A stretch of DNA of 64,000 nucleotides from CAXMMR01 sp965198995 (GCA_965198995.1 CBDAQG010000002.1:2480001-2544000); one strand, 5' to 3'; counted from the first letter of the stretch, positions 22,042 to 30,905 are shown. Program-made: numbers and translations. The notes: generated by a model from the letters alone, not told the origin.

Positions 22042-23814
22042 GTGTTCGACGCGATCCCGCCGCCGCGGATCAAGCTCGCCTTCGCGCTGCTCGCGCATGG
22101 CCGCCCGGCCGACGTGGAGCGGCTGATCGCGACGCTGATCGGCCAGGGCCACGCGGTTGCCGTCCATTACGATCTCAAATCGTCCGACGACGGCTTTCGC
22201 GCGCTCTACCGCCGCTTTGCCGGTGACGACCAGGTTCGTTTTGCCCGGAGAACGTCCGTGCATTGGGGTGAGTGGTCGGTGGTGCGCGGCACGCTGAACT
22301 GCCTCGACGAGATCGCCGCGAGCGGCTGGGACCCCGACTACGTCTACCATCTCAGCGGCATGGACTACCCGATCCGGCCGAGCGCGCAGCTGCTCGACTT
22401 CCTGGCGCGCAACCGCGGCGACGAGTTCATCGAGACCGCGGCCGCCGACAGCGAGCCCTGGGTCAAGACCGGGCCGCAGCGCGAGCGCTATCTGTATCGC
22501 TGGTGGTTCAATTGGCGCGACCAGAAGCGCCGCACCGAGATCAGCTACAAGCTGCAGCGCTGGCTCGGCCTCACACGCCCGTTCGTGCGTGGGCTCACGC
22601 CATATATGGGCTCGCAGTGGTGGGTGCTGACCTGGTCGACGTTGCAGGAGATCATGCAACTCGCCCGCGCGCCCGACATCGAGCGGTTTTTCCGCACCAC
22701 GCTGGTGCCGGACGAGCTGTTCTTCCAGACCATGGTCCGGCACATCGCGCAGCCCGAGCGGATCACCAACTGTCCGCTCACGCTCTATCAGTTTTCCGAC
22801 TACGGCTACCCGGTCGTCTACCACGCTGACCATGACGACTACCTGCTGCGGCAGAACTTCTTCTTCGCCCGCAAGATCTCCACCCATTGCGGCAAGTTGC
22901 GTGACCGGCTCGACCGCGCCTGGTCGGGCGAGGTGCAGCTCGCACCGTTCTCCGACCTGCAGGTCGGCCTGCTGAGCAGCGAATACGAGGACTGGCGGCT
23001 CGCCTATCGTGACGGGCCGCCTGGCCGCCCGGTCGCCGGCCGCTCGCAAGGCCGCTGGTACGAAGACCACAGGCGGGTGACGAAGCCGTTCTTCACCGTA
23101 CTAGGCTCGTCGACGGCCGAGCTCGCCGTCGTCCATGCGGCGCTCGCCCGCGCCCCGGGGCTGCTCTGCCACGGCCAGGTGTTTCATCCTGGCCGCATTG
23201 AGTTCGCCCGCAACGCGGCCAGCTTTGCCGGCTACGGCGCGACCGACGTGAAGCTGCGCGACCTCTCCGCCCCGGTCTTCGTCGCCGACCTTGTGGGCGC
23301 CGAGCGGTCCCGGCTCAGCGGCTTTCTGCTGCGCCGCGGTCAGGGCTGGCACATCGCCGAGCTGGCGCTGGATCGCCCGCACGTCCGCGTCGTCGAGGTT
23401 GTCGGCGACCCGCTCGTCGCGTTTTGCGAGACGCTGCTCGGCACCCCGCCGATGCTCGCCGAGAGCCTGGACATCGAGCGCCTGCGCGCTGTGCCGCCGC
23501 ACGTCGCCGCCCTGTGCTTCCGGCGCTTCATCACCGAGTACGAGGCGCATGCGCGCTGGCTTGCCGAGCAGTGGGACAAGGCGGCACGCACCAAGCCGGC
23601 AGGCTGGCTCGTGCGCATCGACCTGCGTCACGACGACTGGCGCGAGCGCCTTGCGCAATGCCTCGGCGCCGCATCGGACAGCGAGGCGTTTTGCGCCGAT
23701 ACCTACCGCGAGGTGGCCCTCGACCTGCTCAGGCGCGGCGGCATCAGCCCGGCCGCGCTCGAGCACGTTCGATCGCCGACGTGCAATGTGCCCTTGGTGA
23801 TGGAGCTGGTCTGA
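22042..23814 (+). CDS. GT14-type (core-2/I-branching) glycosyltransferase with C-terminal extension
   Basis: A 590-residue protein. Residues about 8-270 match GT14 beta-1,6-N-acetylglucosaminyltransferases: IKLAFALLAHGRPADVERLI, VHYDLKSSDD, SVHWGEWSVVRGTLNCLDEI, YVYHLSGMDYPIRP, GSQWWVLTWSTLQEI and VPDELFFQTMV. The second half (from about residue 330) starts with KPFFTVLGSSTAELAVVHAALA and has LRDLSAPVFVADLVG and FITEYEAHARW; this resembles the extra domain (DUF5927-like) seen on bacterial members and has no assigned function. The GTG at 22042 lies three bases after the previous stop. It ends the export operon and is followed by a hairpin repeat. Confidence 0.78.
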   Translation: MFDAIPPPRIKLAFALLAHGRPADVERLIATLIGQGHAVAVHYDLKSSDDGFRALYRRFAGDDQVRFARRTSVHWGEWSVVRGTLNCLDEIAASGWDPDYVYHLSGMDYPIRPSAQLLDFLARNRGDEFIETAAADSEPWVKTGPQRERYLYRWWFNWRDQKRRTEISYKLQRWLGLTRPFVRGLTPYMGSQWWVLTWSTLQEIMQLARAPDIERFFRTTLVPDELFFQTMVRHIAQPERITNCPLTLYQFSDYGYPVVYHADHDDYLLRQNFFFARKISTHCGKLRDRLDRAWSGEVQLAPFSDLQVGLLSSEYEDWRLAYRDGPPGRPVAGRSQGRWYEDHRRVTKPFFTVLGSSTAELAVVHAALARAPGLLCHGQVFHPGRIEFARNAASFAGYGATDVKLRDLSAPVFVADLVGAERSRLSGFLLRRGQGWHIAELALDRPHVRVVEVVGDPLVAFCETLLGTPPMLAESLDIERLRAVPPHVAALCFRRFITEYEAHARWLAEQWDKAARTKPAGWLVRIDLRHDDWRERLAQCLGAASDSEAFCADTYREVALDLLRRGGISPAALEHVRSPTCNVPLVMELV

Positions 23815-23815
23815 A

Positions 23816-23936
23816 GGAAGGCCAGGAGCTCTGCTCCTAGACCTCGCTGGGGCCCGCGGCCCAAACCCCTCACGGATGGGGATCTGGGGCCTCAGGCCCC
23901 AGCGGGTCGAGGGCGGCGCCCTCGCCTTAAACTTCT
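23816..23936. repeat. Intergenic hairpin-module repeat (copy 5)
   Basis: Between convergent stops: CCAGGAGCTCTGCTCCT (A-type), CTGGGGCCCGCGGCCC, hairpin D (CTGGGGCCTCAGGCCCCAG, about 23886-23904) and a CGAGGGCGGCGCCCTCG hairpin. All modules are contiguous. Confidence 0.85.
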
Positions 23937-26056
23937 TAGAACCACGCTGTCGCGCTGACGAACACGGACCGTCCCGGCTGCGTCCAGTACAGCGGCGTCC
24001 CGGCTGCCACCGTGTATCCGGCCAAGCCATCGATCTTGCGGCTGTCCAGCAGGTTGAACAATTGTGTCCGCAGGGTCACTCGGCTGATCACCGTTCCGAC
24101 CGACAGGTCGAGCTGGTTGAACGGCTCGATCCACTGCGTCCGCCCGACGTCGCCATAGGTGCCGCCAACCCAGCGATCGACCAGCGAGGCCTGCAGCGCC
24201 GGCCGTTGATAGAGCAGGCCGGAGGACAGCGTCGCCTGCGGCGTTGCCGGCGCTGGACCGCCTGGCGCGCCGTGGCCGCTCGATTGCCGTGACTGGTTGA
24301 GCGAGCCGCCGCCGTAGAGCGAGAACCCGGCGGGCAGCGCCTGCGTCGCCTCCGCCTCCAGGCCGCGATAGACGACGCTGCCCTCATCGAAGTCGACGCT
24401 CTGCCCGCCGACGGTGCGGGTGCCGATCGCATTGTTGACGACGATGTCGTAGCCGTCCGCCGAGGCGGCGAGCCGGGGCGAGCGATAGGAGGTGCCGAGC
24501 TGGACATTCCACGTCCGCTCCGGCTGCACGCTGGCGTTCGCCGGGTCGGTGACGTCGAAGAGCTGCAGCGCCGGAGCGAGGAACCCCTCGGCCGCCTGGG
24601 CATAGAGCCGCCAGCCGGCGGCAAGGCTGAGCTGCGCGGTGGCCGAGGGCAGCGCGGCGGCGAAATCGCGCTCGAAGCGTTCGCTCAGCCGTGTGCCTTC
24701 CATCACCGGCGCATCCACCGACCGGTCGAACAGCGCGCCCTTGAGGCCGGCGGTGAGGCGCAGCGCCGGCAGCGCCTGCCAGTCGAGCTGCGCGTAGGGC
24801 TGTGCGGTGATCAGCGTCTCGCGCTGCTGCCGGTCGATCGCGGCCGAGAATGGGAGGCCGGCCACGGGTATGAGGACCGGGTTTGCGATGTCGCCCAGGG
24901 TGCGGTCGGTCTGCAGCAGGAAGCGCGAGTTGGTCTGCCGCTCCAGCCAAACGCCCGCCTCGATCGTGAGACCCGCCGGCAGTGGATGCGTCGCGCGCAG
25001 GATGTCGCCCCAGGCGCGCAGGCCGTTGCGTCCGGACTGGCCGGGCACGTCGCCGGCGGCGAGCGCAGTGGTCGTCGTCTCGCCGTTCGGGTCGAGCCCC
25101 TGCTCGATGCGGCGATACAGGCCGTAGGTGTAGAGCTTGTTCGACAGCGTCGTGCCGTCCGGCGGGGTGAGCGTGAGGTCGGCATAGGAGAGGTCGGTGC
25201 GGTAGGTCGAGCTGTTGTAACCCTCGAAGGCCTGCGAGCGCGGATCACCGTTCAGCGCCACGCCCGGCCCGTCGGCGGCGATCTCGGCGCGCGTCGCGCC
25301 GAGCGGCTCGCCCTGCGCCGTCCGCGCGACGTTGGCGACCACGGTCAGCCGGGCATAGTGGCCGAGCGGCAGGACGAGCTTGGCAAGCAGGTTGGCTCGC
25401 CGCTGCGCCGCGTCGTCGAGCGCGCCGTGGCTCTGCACGCCGTTCACGTCGAGTAGCGCCGAGGCGCCGCCGGGCAGGGTGCCGCGGCCGCTGTCGAGCA
25501 GCAGACCGCCGAGCCCGGTGTCGAACGAGCCGAGCGAGACGGTGGGGGAGATCCCGCCGGCGGCGGAGCTGATCGAGCGCAGCGCCACCGTGCCGCCGAA
25601 TGTCGCATCGCCCAGCGTGGTCGCGTCGCCCGGGCCACGATCGACGCTGGCCTCGGCGAGGTCGCGGGTGACGAAGTAGGCGGAGCTGTGATGGGTGAAG
25701 TCGTCGCTGTCGGCGAACGGAATGCCGTCAAAGGTGACGTTGTACTGGCCGTCGGCGAAGCCGCGAATGGTCAGCGTCTGCGCCTCGCCGAGCCCCGGTC
25801 CGTTCGGCGCGATGTCGACCACGGAGGGGGTCAGGCGGATGGCATCGTCGTAATTGCCGGTTGGCGCGACGAACTGGTCCAGCGCGGCGCGGTCGACGCT
25901 GGAGGTCGGCTGGGTCGCGTTCAGCGACGGGGCGCTTGGCGCGGCGCTCGCCGGGCTGGCCGCGTCGACCTGCACCGGCGCGATGGCGAGCGGCGCGTCC
26001 GCTCGCGCCACGCCCGGTGCGAGCAGCAGCAATGGCAGGGCAAAGAGGCGACGCAT
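23936..26056 (-). CDS. TonB-dependent outer-membrane receptor
   Basis: A 706-residue protein with a signal peptide (cleavage after GVARA, about residue 19), a plug domain (NYDDAIRLTPSVVDIAPNGPG, TLTIRGFADGQYNVTFDGIPF, GPGDATTLGDATFGGTVAL) and a 22-strand-type barrel ending in a C-terminal aromatic residue (SVFVSATAWF). Such receptors take up siderophores, cobalamin or glycans using TonB energy. A GYTV/GTPLYWTQPGRSVF end is typical. The substrate cannot be read from the sequence. No Fur box or cobalamin riboswitch was recognised upstream. It is adjacent to the polysaccharide locus, but convergent with it and separated by a repeat, so no link is claimed. Confidence 0.9.
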   Translation of the reverse strand: MRRLFALPLLLLAPGVARADAPLAIAPVQVDAASPASAAPSAPSLNATQPTSSVDRAALDQFVAPTGNYDDAIRLTPSVVDIAPNGPGLGEAQTLTIRGFADGQYNVTFDGIPFADSDDFTHHSSAYFVTRDLAEASVDRGPGDATTLGDATFGGTVALRSISSAAGGISPTVSLGSFDTGLGGLLLDSGRGTLPGGASALLDVNGVQSHGALDDAAQRRANLLAKLVLPLGHYARLTVVANVARTAQGEPLGATRAEIAADGPGVALNGDPRSQAFEGYNSSTYRTDLSYADLTLTPPDGTTLSNKLYTYGLYRRIEQGLDPNGETTTTALAAGDVPGQSGRNGLRAWGDILRATHPLPAGLTIEAGVWLERQTNSRFLLQTDRTLGDIANPVLIPVAGLPFSAAIDRQQRETLITAQPYAQLDWQALPALRLTAGLKGALFDRSVDAPVMEGTRLSERFERDFAAALPSATAQLSLAAGWRLYAQAAEGFLAPALQLFDVTDPANASVQPERTWNVQLGTSYRSPRLAASADGYDIVVNNAIGTRTVGGQSVDFDEGSVVYRGLEAEATQALPAGFSLYGGGSLNQSRQSSGHGAPGGPAPATPQATLSSGLLYQRPALQASLVDRWVGGTYGDVGRTQWIEPFNQLDLSVGTVISRVTLRTQLFNLLDSRKIDGLAGYTVAAGTPLYWTQPGRSVFVSATAWF

Positions 26057-26209
26057 GGCGGCTGGTTATCCAGCTTGCGCCATCGCCGGGATGACATCGC
26101 GATGACAAGGCGACGGGCTCGGCTGCGACCGCAGCCCGCGCTCGGGCAGGCTCTGGCCTGGCGGCGCCGTCTGCACGATGCTTGGGTTGCCTTGCCATAG
26201 GGTGTCGCC

Positions 26210-27475
26210 TTGTCCTCCGTCACCGCCCGACCCTTGTCGCCACGATGGCGCGTCGCCCTGCTGCTCGCCTATGGGGGACTGGTCGCGGCCAAGCTGCCCG
26301 CCATTCTGCTGCGCGGCCGCTTCTGGGCCGAGGAGGGCAATCGGTTCTTCGTCTTCGCCTGGTCGCTACCCTGGCCGCGCGCCCTGCTGCACCCCTATGG
26401 CGGCTATCTCAACCTCACGGCCAATCTCGGCGGGCTGCTCGCCTGGCACGCGATGCCACTGGGCACGGCGCCGTACGCGACCAGCCTGCTCGCCCTCGCC
26501 GTCCAGGTGTGCCCCGCTGTGCTGCTGGTCACCAGCCGGCTGGCCTGGCTGAACCGGCCGCACGTTCTCGTCGCAGCGATGCTGCTCGTCCTGGTGCCGC
26601 CGGTCAGCGACGAGGTGTGGCTGTCCTCGATCGGCAGCCAGGTGCATCTGTCGCTCTGCGCCGCGCTCGTCCTGGCGCTGGAGGACCAGGCTGGCGCACC
26701 AACCGCGCTGTTCCGGTTGCTGCTGCTGGGGCTGGCGGCGCTGAGCGGTCCGGGATCCTGGCTGCTGCTGCCGCTGTTCGCCGCCCGCGCGGCGCTGGAG
26801 CGATCGCGGCCGCGCGCCGTTCAGGCGCTGGTGCTCGGCGCCGCGGTGATGGTCCAACTGGTCGCCTTCTACTCGCATGAGCCCGGTCGCGCCTACGTCA
26901 TCCGCCCGGTGCTGTTCCTCGATCTTGCCTTTGACAAGCACCTGGTCCTGCCATTCCTCGGCCCATATCACGGCGCGCCACTGACGCAGACGATCGAGGC
27001 GCACGCTGTGGCCGGCCAGCCGCTGCTCTGGCCGGCGGCCGCCTGCCTCGGCCTCGCCGCCGCCGCCGCCGTATTGCTGACCCGCCATCCGCGTGACGCT
27101 GCGCCCTGGCTGTTCATGGCCGCCCTCGTCACCATTGCCGTGTCATACGCCGGCGCTCTCAGCCCCTTCGTCGCCTTGTTCCATCTCGGCTTCGCCGGCC
27201 GCTACTGCTACACGCCGCAGGTTCTACTCAGCCTCGCCGTGCTTGCCTGCGCCGCCACATGGCCGCCGCCGCTGCGCTGGGCCGCCGGCGTCGTCACGGT
27301 GTGGCTGCTCGCTGTCGGCTTGCGCTATGTCTTCGTGCCCGATCCACTCCATGCGGCCGGCCCAGCTTGGCGCGACGAACTCGCGCTGCATCGGCAGAAT
27401 CCTCGGCACCTGATCAGAAGCTGGCCCGATGGCTGGCACGTCTTCCTGCCGGGGGATCCGGTGGTCGGAAACTAG
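26210..27475 (+). CDS. Polytopic membrane protein of unknown function
   Basis: A 421-residue protein with about ten predicted hydrophobic helices (for example VALLLAYGGLVAAKLPAIL, PHVLVAAMLLVLVPPV, PLLWPAAACLGLAAAAAVLL, AAGVVTVWLLAVGL). An early loop, RGRFWAEEGNRFF, has adjacent acidic residues after the first helix, as GT-C glycosyltransferases do, and a C-terminal hydrophilic tail follows the last helix. GT-C-like activity is possible but unproven. The start is a TTG at 26210; no ATG or GTG fits near the first helix. It is divergent from the TonB receptor and convergent with apaG. Confidence 0.6.
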   Translation: MSSVTARPLSPRWRVALLLAYGGLVAAKLPAILLRGRFWAEEGNRFFVFAWSLPWPRALLHPYGGYLNLTANLGGLLAWHAMPLGTAPYATSLLALAVQVCPAVLLVTSRLAWLNRPHVLVAAMLLVLVPPVSDEVWLSSIGSQVHLSLCAALVLALEDQAGAPTALFRLLLLGLAALSGPGSWLLLPLFAARAALERSRPRAVQALVLGAAVMVQLVAFYSHEPGRAYVIRPVLFLDLAFDKHLVLPFLGPYHGAPLTQTIEAHAVAGQPLLWPAAACLGLAAAAAVLLTRHPRDAAPWLFMAALVTIAVSYAGALSPFVALFHLGFAGRYCYTPQVLLSLAVLACAATWPPPLRWAAGVVTVWLLAVGLRYVFVPDPLHAAGPAWRDELALHRQNPRHLIRSWPDGWHVFLPGDPVVGN

Positions 27476-27484
27476 ACGGTACGG

Positions 27485-27590
27485 GAGGAGAGGCCAGGGC
27501 GCTGCCCTGGACCCGCTGGGGGCGACGCCCCCAAACCCGCGTTTCTACGGCACTAGTGTCGCCTGTCCAGGGCAAAGCCCCTGCCTTCTA
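27485..27590. repeat. Intergenic hairpin-module repeat (copy 6)
   Basis: Between convergent genes: CCAGGGCGCTGCCCTGG, then an E-type hairpin CTGGGGGCGACGCCCCCA, about 40 unique bases, and a partly paired CCAGGGCAAAGCCCCTG next to the apaG stop. Confidence 0.82.
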
Positions 27591-28022
27591 ATGCACTTGC
27601 CCGCCCTGATGCGGACTGTCGAGGCTGAAGGGCGGGATCTCCACCTCGAAGCGCTCGCCCGACCGGCTCGCCACCATGTGGTAGGCGCCCGCCATGAAGC
27701 CGCTCGGCGTCTCGAGCGGCGTGCCGGACGTATACTCAAAAGACTCTCCCGGATCGAGCGACGGCTGCTCGCCGACCACGCCCTCACCGTCGACCTTGAT
27801 CAGCCGCCCGCGCGCGTCGGTGATGCGCCAGCTGCGTCGCAGCAATTGCACCGGCTCGGGGCTGCGATTCTCGATGCGCACCCGGTAGGCCCAGACATAC
27901 TGGTTGTCCTCCGGCTGCGACTGGTCGTCGAGGAAGACGGCCTGCACGCTGACCCGTATGCCGCGTGTGGTGCGAGCGTAGTCGCGCGCGTCCTCCGTCC
28001 CGTCACCATGCTCGCGCGCCAT
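27588..28022 (-). CDS. apaG: ApaG domain protein
   Basis: A 144-residue protein with the ApaG fold markers: TRGIRVSVQAVFLDDQSQPE, YVWAYRVRIENRSPEPVQLLRRSWRITDARG, VDGEGVVGEQPSLDPGESFEYTSGTPLETPSGFMAGAYHM, and FEVEIPPFSLDSP. These match the family end to end, with a slightly long N-terminus. ApaG proteins are linked to Co/Mg resistance in enterobacteria, but their biochemical role is unsettled. It lies 57 bases downstream of metZ on the same strand and may share its transcript. Confidence 0.92.
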   Translation of the reverse strand: MAREHGDGTEDARDYARTTRGIRVSVQAVFLDDQSQPEDNQYVWAYRVRIENRSPEPVQLLRRSWRITDARGRLIKVDGEGVVGEQPSLDPGESFEYTSGTPLETPSGFMAGAYHMVASRSGERFEVEIPPFSLDSPHQGGQVH

Positions 28023-28079
28023 TCCCTCACTCTACCGATGGCGCATCGGCAAGGCCAGCCGCCGCCGGCTTCGGTGCGC

Positions 28080-29261
28080 CTAGAGGCAAGACAATCCGCG
28101 CTGCAGGTCATCTTTCAGGTCCGCCACGTCCTCGAGCCCGACCGACAGCCGGATCACCCCGTCGCTGATGCCGAGCCGAGCGCGCTCCTCGGCGCCGATG
28201 CGCATATGCGTGGTCGTCGCCGGATGCGTCACCATGCTGCGGCTGTCGCCAAGGTTGTTGCTGATGGCGATCAGCCGGAAGCCGTTCATCATCCGGAACG
28301 CCGCGGCGCGGTCGGCGACCTCGAAGCTGATCAGCGTGCCGCCGGCGCTCATCTGCGCCGCCGCCAGCGCATATTGAGGATGATCCTCGCGGCCGGGATA
28401 CCACACGCGCTGCACGCCCGCGGCGGCGGCCAGGAAGTCGGCAAGCCTGGCTGCGCGCACGCAGCTCGCCTCGACCCTGAGCTGCAGCGTCTCCATCCCC
28501 TTGAGCAGCAGCCAGGCGTTGAACGGCGACATCGCCGGCCCGGTGTTGCGGAAGAACGGCTGCAGCACGGTCTCGACCCACGCCTTGGTGCCGAGCACGG
28601 CGCCGCCGAGCACGCGGCCCTGGCCATCGATGTGCTTGGTGCAGGAGTAGACGATCACGTCGGCGCCGAGCTCTAGGCCGCGCTGCAGCAGCGGCGTTGC
28701 GAACACGTTGTCGAGCACGACCAGCGCGCCGGCGGCATGCGCAAGCTCGGCGATCAGGCGCAGGTCGAGCACCTCCAGCATCGGATTGGAGGGCGTCTCC
28801 AGCAGCACCAGCGCGGTCGGCTCGGCCAGCGCCGCGCGCCAGCCGTCCACGTCCCAGGCATCGACGAACACGCTGTCGATGGCAAAGCGCGGCAGCAGCG
28901 TCGAGACGATCCAGTGGCAGGAGCCGAACAGCGCCCGCGAGGCGACGACCCGGTCGCCGGCCTTGAGGTGGCTCAGCATCGCCGCGTTGATCGCCGCCAT
29001 GCCGGTCGCGGTGGCGCGGCACGCCTCCGCACCCTCGATCTCGCACAGGCGGCGCTCCAGCATCGCCACCGTCGGATTGGCGAAGCGGGAATACTGGTAA
29101 TGCTCGACGGTGCCCTCGAAGGTGCCGGCCGCCTGCTCGGCGTCGTCATAGACGAAGCCGGAGGTCAGGAAGAGCGCCTCCGTGGTCTCGCCATAGGGCG
29201 TGCGCTCGACGCCGGCGTGAACCAGCCGGGTGGCGGTGCGGTAGGCGGTCTGTTCGGTCAT
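28080..29261 (-). CDS. metZ: O-succinylhomoserine sulfhydrylase
   Basis: A 393-residue fold I PLP enzyme of the Cys/Met metabolism family. It makes homocysteine from O-succinylhomoserine (or O-acetylhomoserine) and sulfide. Seen: TRLVHAGVERTPYGETTEALFLTSGFVY, YQYSRFANPT, the glycine/alanine-rich ATATGMAAI, LETPSNPMLEVLDL, the PLP lysine in SCTKHIDGQGRVLGG, and SLGDSRSM-like NNLGDSRSMVTHPATTTH. Length is normal. ATG at 29261 chosen by family; the frame stays open upstream through the riboswitch and tRNA, which is noncoding. A SAM-II-type riboswitch about 80 bases upstream is expected to repress it when SAM is high. Confidence 0.92.
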   Translation of the reverse strand: MTEQTAYRTATRLVHAGVERTPYGETTEALFLTSGFVYDDAEQAAGTFEGTVEHYQYSRFANPTVAMLERRLCEIEGAEACRATATGMAAINAAMLSHLKAGDRVVASRALFGSCHWIVSTLLPRFAIDSVFVDAWDVDGWRAALAEPTALVLLETPSNPMLEVLDLRLIAELAHAAGALVVLDNVFATPLLQRGLELGADVIVYSCTKHIDGQGRVLGGAVLGTKAWVETVLQPFFRNTGPAMSPFNAWLLLKGMETLQLRVEASCVRAARLADFLAAAAGVQRVWYPGREDHPQYALAAAQMSAGGTLISFEVADRAAAFRMMNGFRLIAISNNLGDSRSMVTHPATTTHMRIGAEERARLGISDGVIRLSVGLEDVADLKDDLQRGLSCL

Positions 29262-29340
29262 CGCTGGAGCCTCGCTGGACGAAGCCCGGCCTTGCGAGTG
29301 CCGATAGCCCGGCCGCGCCTGCTGGCGAGCGATCCTGGCT

Positions 29341-29400
29341 CCGGGCCTCTTTAGCGCGCTTGTTTCACCTCGCCGCAAGCCGGCCGGACAAATCGCGAGG
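29341..29400 (-). promoter_or_regulatory. SAM-II (SAM-alpha) riboswitch upstream of metZ
   Basis: Read on the minus strand, CCTCGC (29400-29395) is followed directly by the conserved GATTTG, then TCCGGCCGGCTTGC, then GCGAGG (29373-29368), which pairs with the first hexamer as stem P1. After it comes TGAAACAAGCGC and GCTAAAGAGG (29355-29346). The order stem, GATTTG, CTTGC, stem, AAACAAG, GCTAAA-AGG matches the SAM-II consensus, whose 3' purine-rich segment forms the pseudoknot. It lies 80 bases before metZ. An AGGCCCGG/CCGGGC pairing just downstream may serve as the regulated stem. Confidence 0.85.
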
Positions 29401-29489
29401 AACGCCGATCCATGGCGCCGGGCGGAGCCTAGGAGCACCCGCATTGCGCCGTCAACCGGCCCCGGCCTATGCTTCCGGCCGCCCGGCGG

Positions 29490-29563
29490 GCGGGTGTAGT
29501 TCAATGGTAGAACGGCAGCTTCCCAAGCTGCATACGAGGGTTCGATTCCCTTCACCCGCTCCA
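29490..29563 (+). tRNA. tRNA-Gly (CCC)
   Basis: A complete cloverleaf: acceptor GCGGGTG pairs with CACCCGC, D-loop with AATGGTAGA, anticodon stem GCAGC/GCTGC around loop TTCCCAA (anticodon CCC), T arm GAGGGTTCGATTCCC, and encoded CCA at 29561-29563. It lies 27 bases before the flavin monooxygenase-like gene. Confidence 0.96.
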
Positions 29564-29590
29564 GCGGCTGCCCAGACGACGGACATTAGA

Positions 29591-30850
29591 ATGGTGCCGC
29601 ACGTTCCAGTGCTGATCATCGGCGCCGGCCAGGCGGGGCTGGCGATGAGCTGGTTCTTGAAGCGTGACCGCATCGAGCACGCGCTGATCGAGCGCCACGA
29701 TGTCGGCCACGCCTGGCAGCACGAGCGCTGGGACAGCTTCCACCTGGTGACGCCGAACTGGCATTGCCGTCTGCCCGGGTTCGCCTATGCCGGCGACGAC
29801 CCCGACGGCTTCATGCCCAAGCACGGCGTGGTCGCCTACCTCCGCGCGTTCCGCGACAGCTTCGACCCGCCGGTCCGCGCCGGCGTCACCGTGACCTCGC
29901 TCGCACCCTCGCCGTTGGGCGGCTACGACGTGCAGACCGACGCCGGCGGCTGGCACGCCGACCAGGTCGTCATCGCGACCGGCGGCTACCATGACCCGGC
30001 AGTGCCCGACGCCGCCGAGTGCCTGCCGGCGACGATCCGCCAGCTCACCTCGGCCACCTACACGAGCCCCGACGACCTCGCCCCTGGCGCCGTGCTGGTC
30101 GTCGGCACCGGCCAGTCCGGCACCCAGATCGCCGAGGACCTGCATTTTGCCGGCCGGCAGGTGCATCTCTGCGTCGGCACGGCGCCGCGCATCGCCCGCC
30201 GCTATCGTGGTCGCGACGTGGTGGCGTGGCTCGAGCGCATGGGCCTCAATGATTGCCCGATCGAGCGTCACCCGCTGGGCGAGGCGGTGCGCGCGACCAC
30301 CAGCCACTACGTCTCCGGTCGCGATGGCGGTCACGACATCGACCTGCGCCGCTTCGCCCTGGAGGGGATGCGGCTGCATGGCAGCCTGGCCGACATCGCG
30401 CCCGACCAGGCCAGCTTCAACGACGACCTGGCCCTCAACCTCGACGCCGCGGATGCCGCGTCAGACGCGATCAAGCGCAGCATCGACGCCTGGATCGCCG
30501 CCGAAGGCTTGGCCGCGCCGGAAGAGCCTTCACCCCCGGCGGTCTGGCGCCCGGCGCCCGGCGCGCCGCCGCTGGCGCTGGGGACGGCCGGCATTGCCAC
30601 CATCATCTGGTGCATGGGCTTCCGGCCGAACTACGGCTGGGTGACGCTCGACGTTTTCGACGGCCTGGGGCGGCCTGCCCATCACCGCGGCGTCACGTCG
30701 CAGCCTGGCGTCTACTTCCTCGGCCTGCCCTGGCTGCAGAGCTGGGGCTCGGGGCGCCTCAGTGGTGTGGGGCGGGACGCGGAGTACCTGGCTGACAGGA
30801 TCAGTTGGCGAGCAGACCTCCTCGACCCGTCGCCAGATAGGGCCCGCTGA
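29591..30850 (+). CDS. Flavin-containing monooxygenase-like oxidoreductase
   Basis: A 419-residue FAD/NAD(P)-binding protein. The first Rossmann motif is VLIIGAGQAGLAMSWFL (residues 6-22) with an acidic strand end, followed by VGHAWQHERWDSFHLVTPNW, typical of FMO-like proteins. QVVIATGGYHDPAVP is the ATG-containing motif, VLVVGTGQSGTQIAEDL is the second nucleotide-binding motif, and PGVYFLGLPW is the C-terminal FAD contact. Such proteins oxygenate N, S or carbonyl groups; the substrate is unknown. ATG at 29591 is right for the Rossmann fold; the gene starts just after tRNA-Gly and may be read from it. Confidence 0.8.
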   Translation: MVPHVPVLIIGAGQAGLAMSWFLKRDRIEHALIERHDVGHAWQHERWDSFHLVTPNWHCRLPGFAYAGDDPDGFMPKHGVVAYLRAFRDSFDPPVRAGVTVTSLAPSPLGGYDVQTDAGGWHADQVVIATGGYHDPAVPDAAECLPATIRQLTSATYTSPDDLAPGAVLVVGTGQSGTQIAEDLHFAGRQVHLCVGTAPRIARRYRGRDVVAWLERMGLNDCPIERHPLGEAVRATTSHYVSGRDGGHDIDLRRFALEGMRLHGSLADIAPDQASFNDDLALNLDAADAASDAIKRSIDAWIAAEGLAAPEEPSPPAVWRPAPGAPPLALGTAGIATIIWCMGFRPNYGWVTLDVFDGLGRPAHHRGVTSQPGVYFLGLPWLQSWGSGRLSGVGRDAEYLADRISWRADLLDPSPDRAR

Positions 30851-30905
30851 TGGTGCCCATACCGTTGCCCGACATGGCGGTCACCAGCGGTGAGCACCAA
30901 CAAAC

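Noticed and set aside
26057..26209. A cobalamin riboswitch or Fur box upstream of the TonB-dependent receptor
   Set aside because: The gap is only about 150 bases and lacks the conserved B12-box and a recognisable Fur palindrome.
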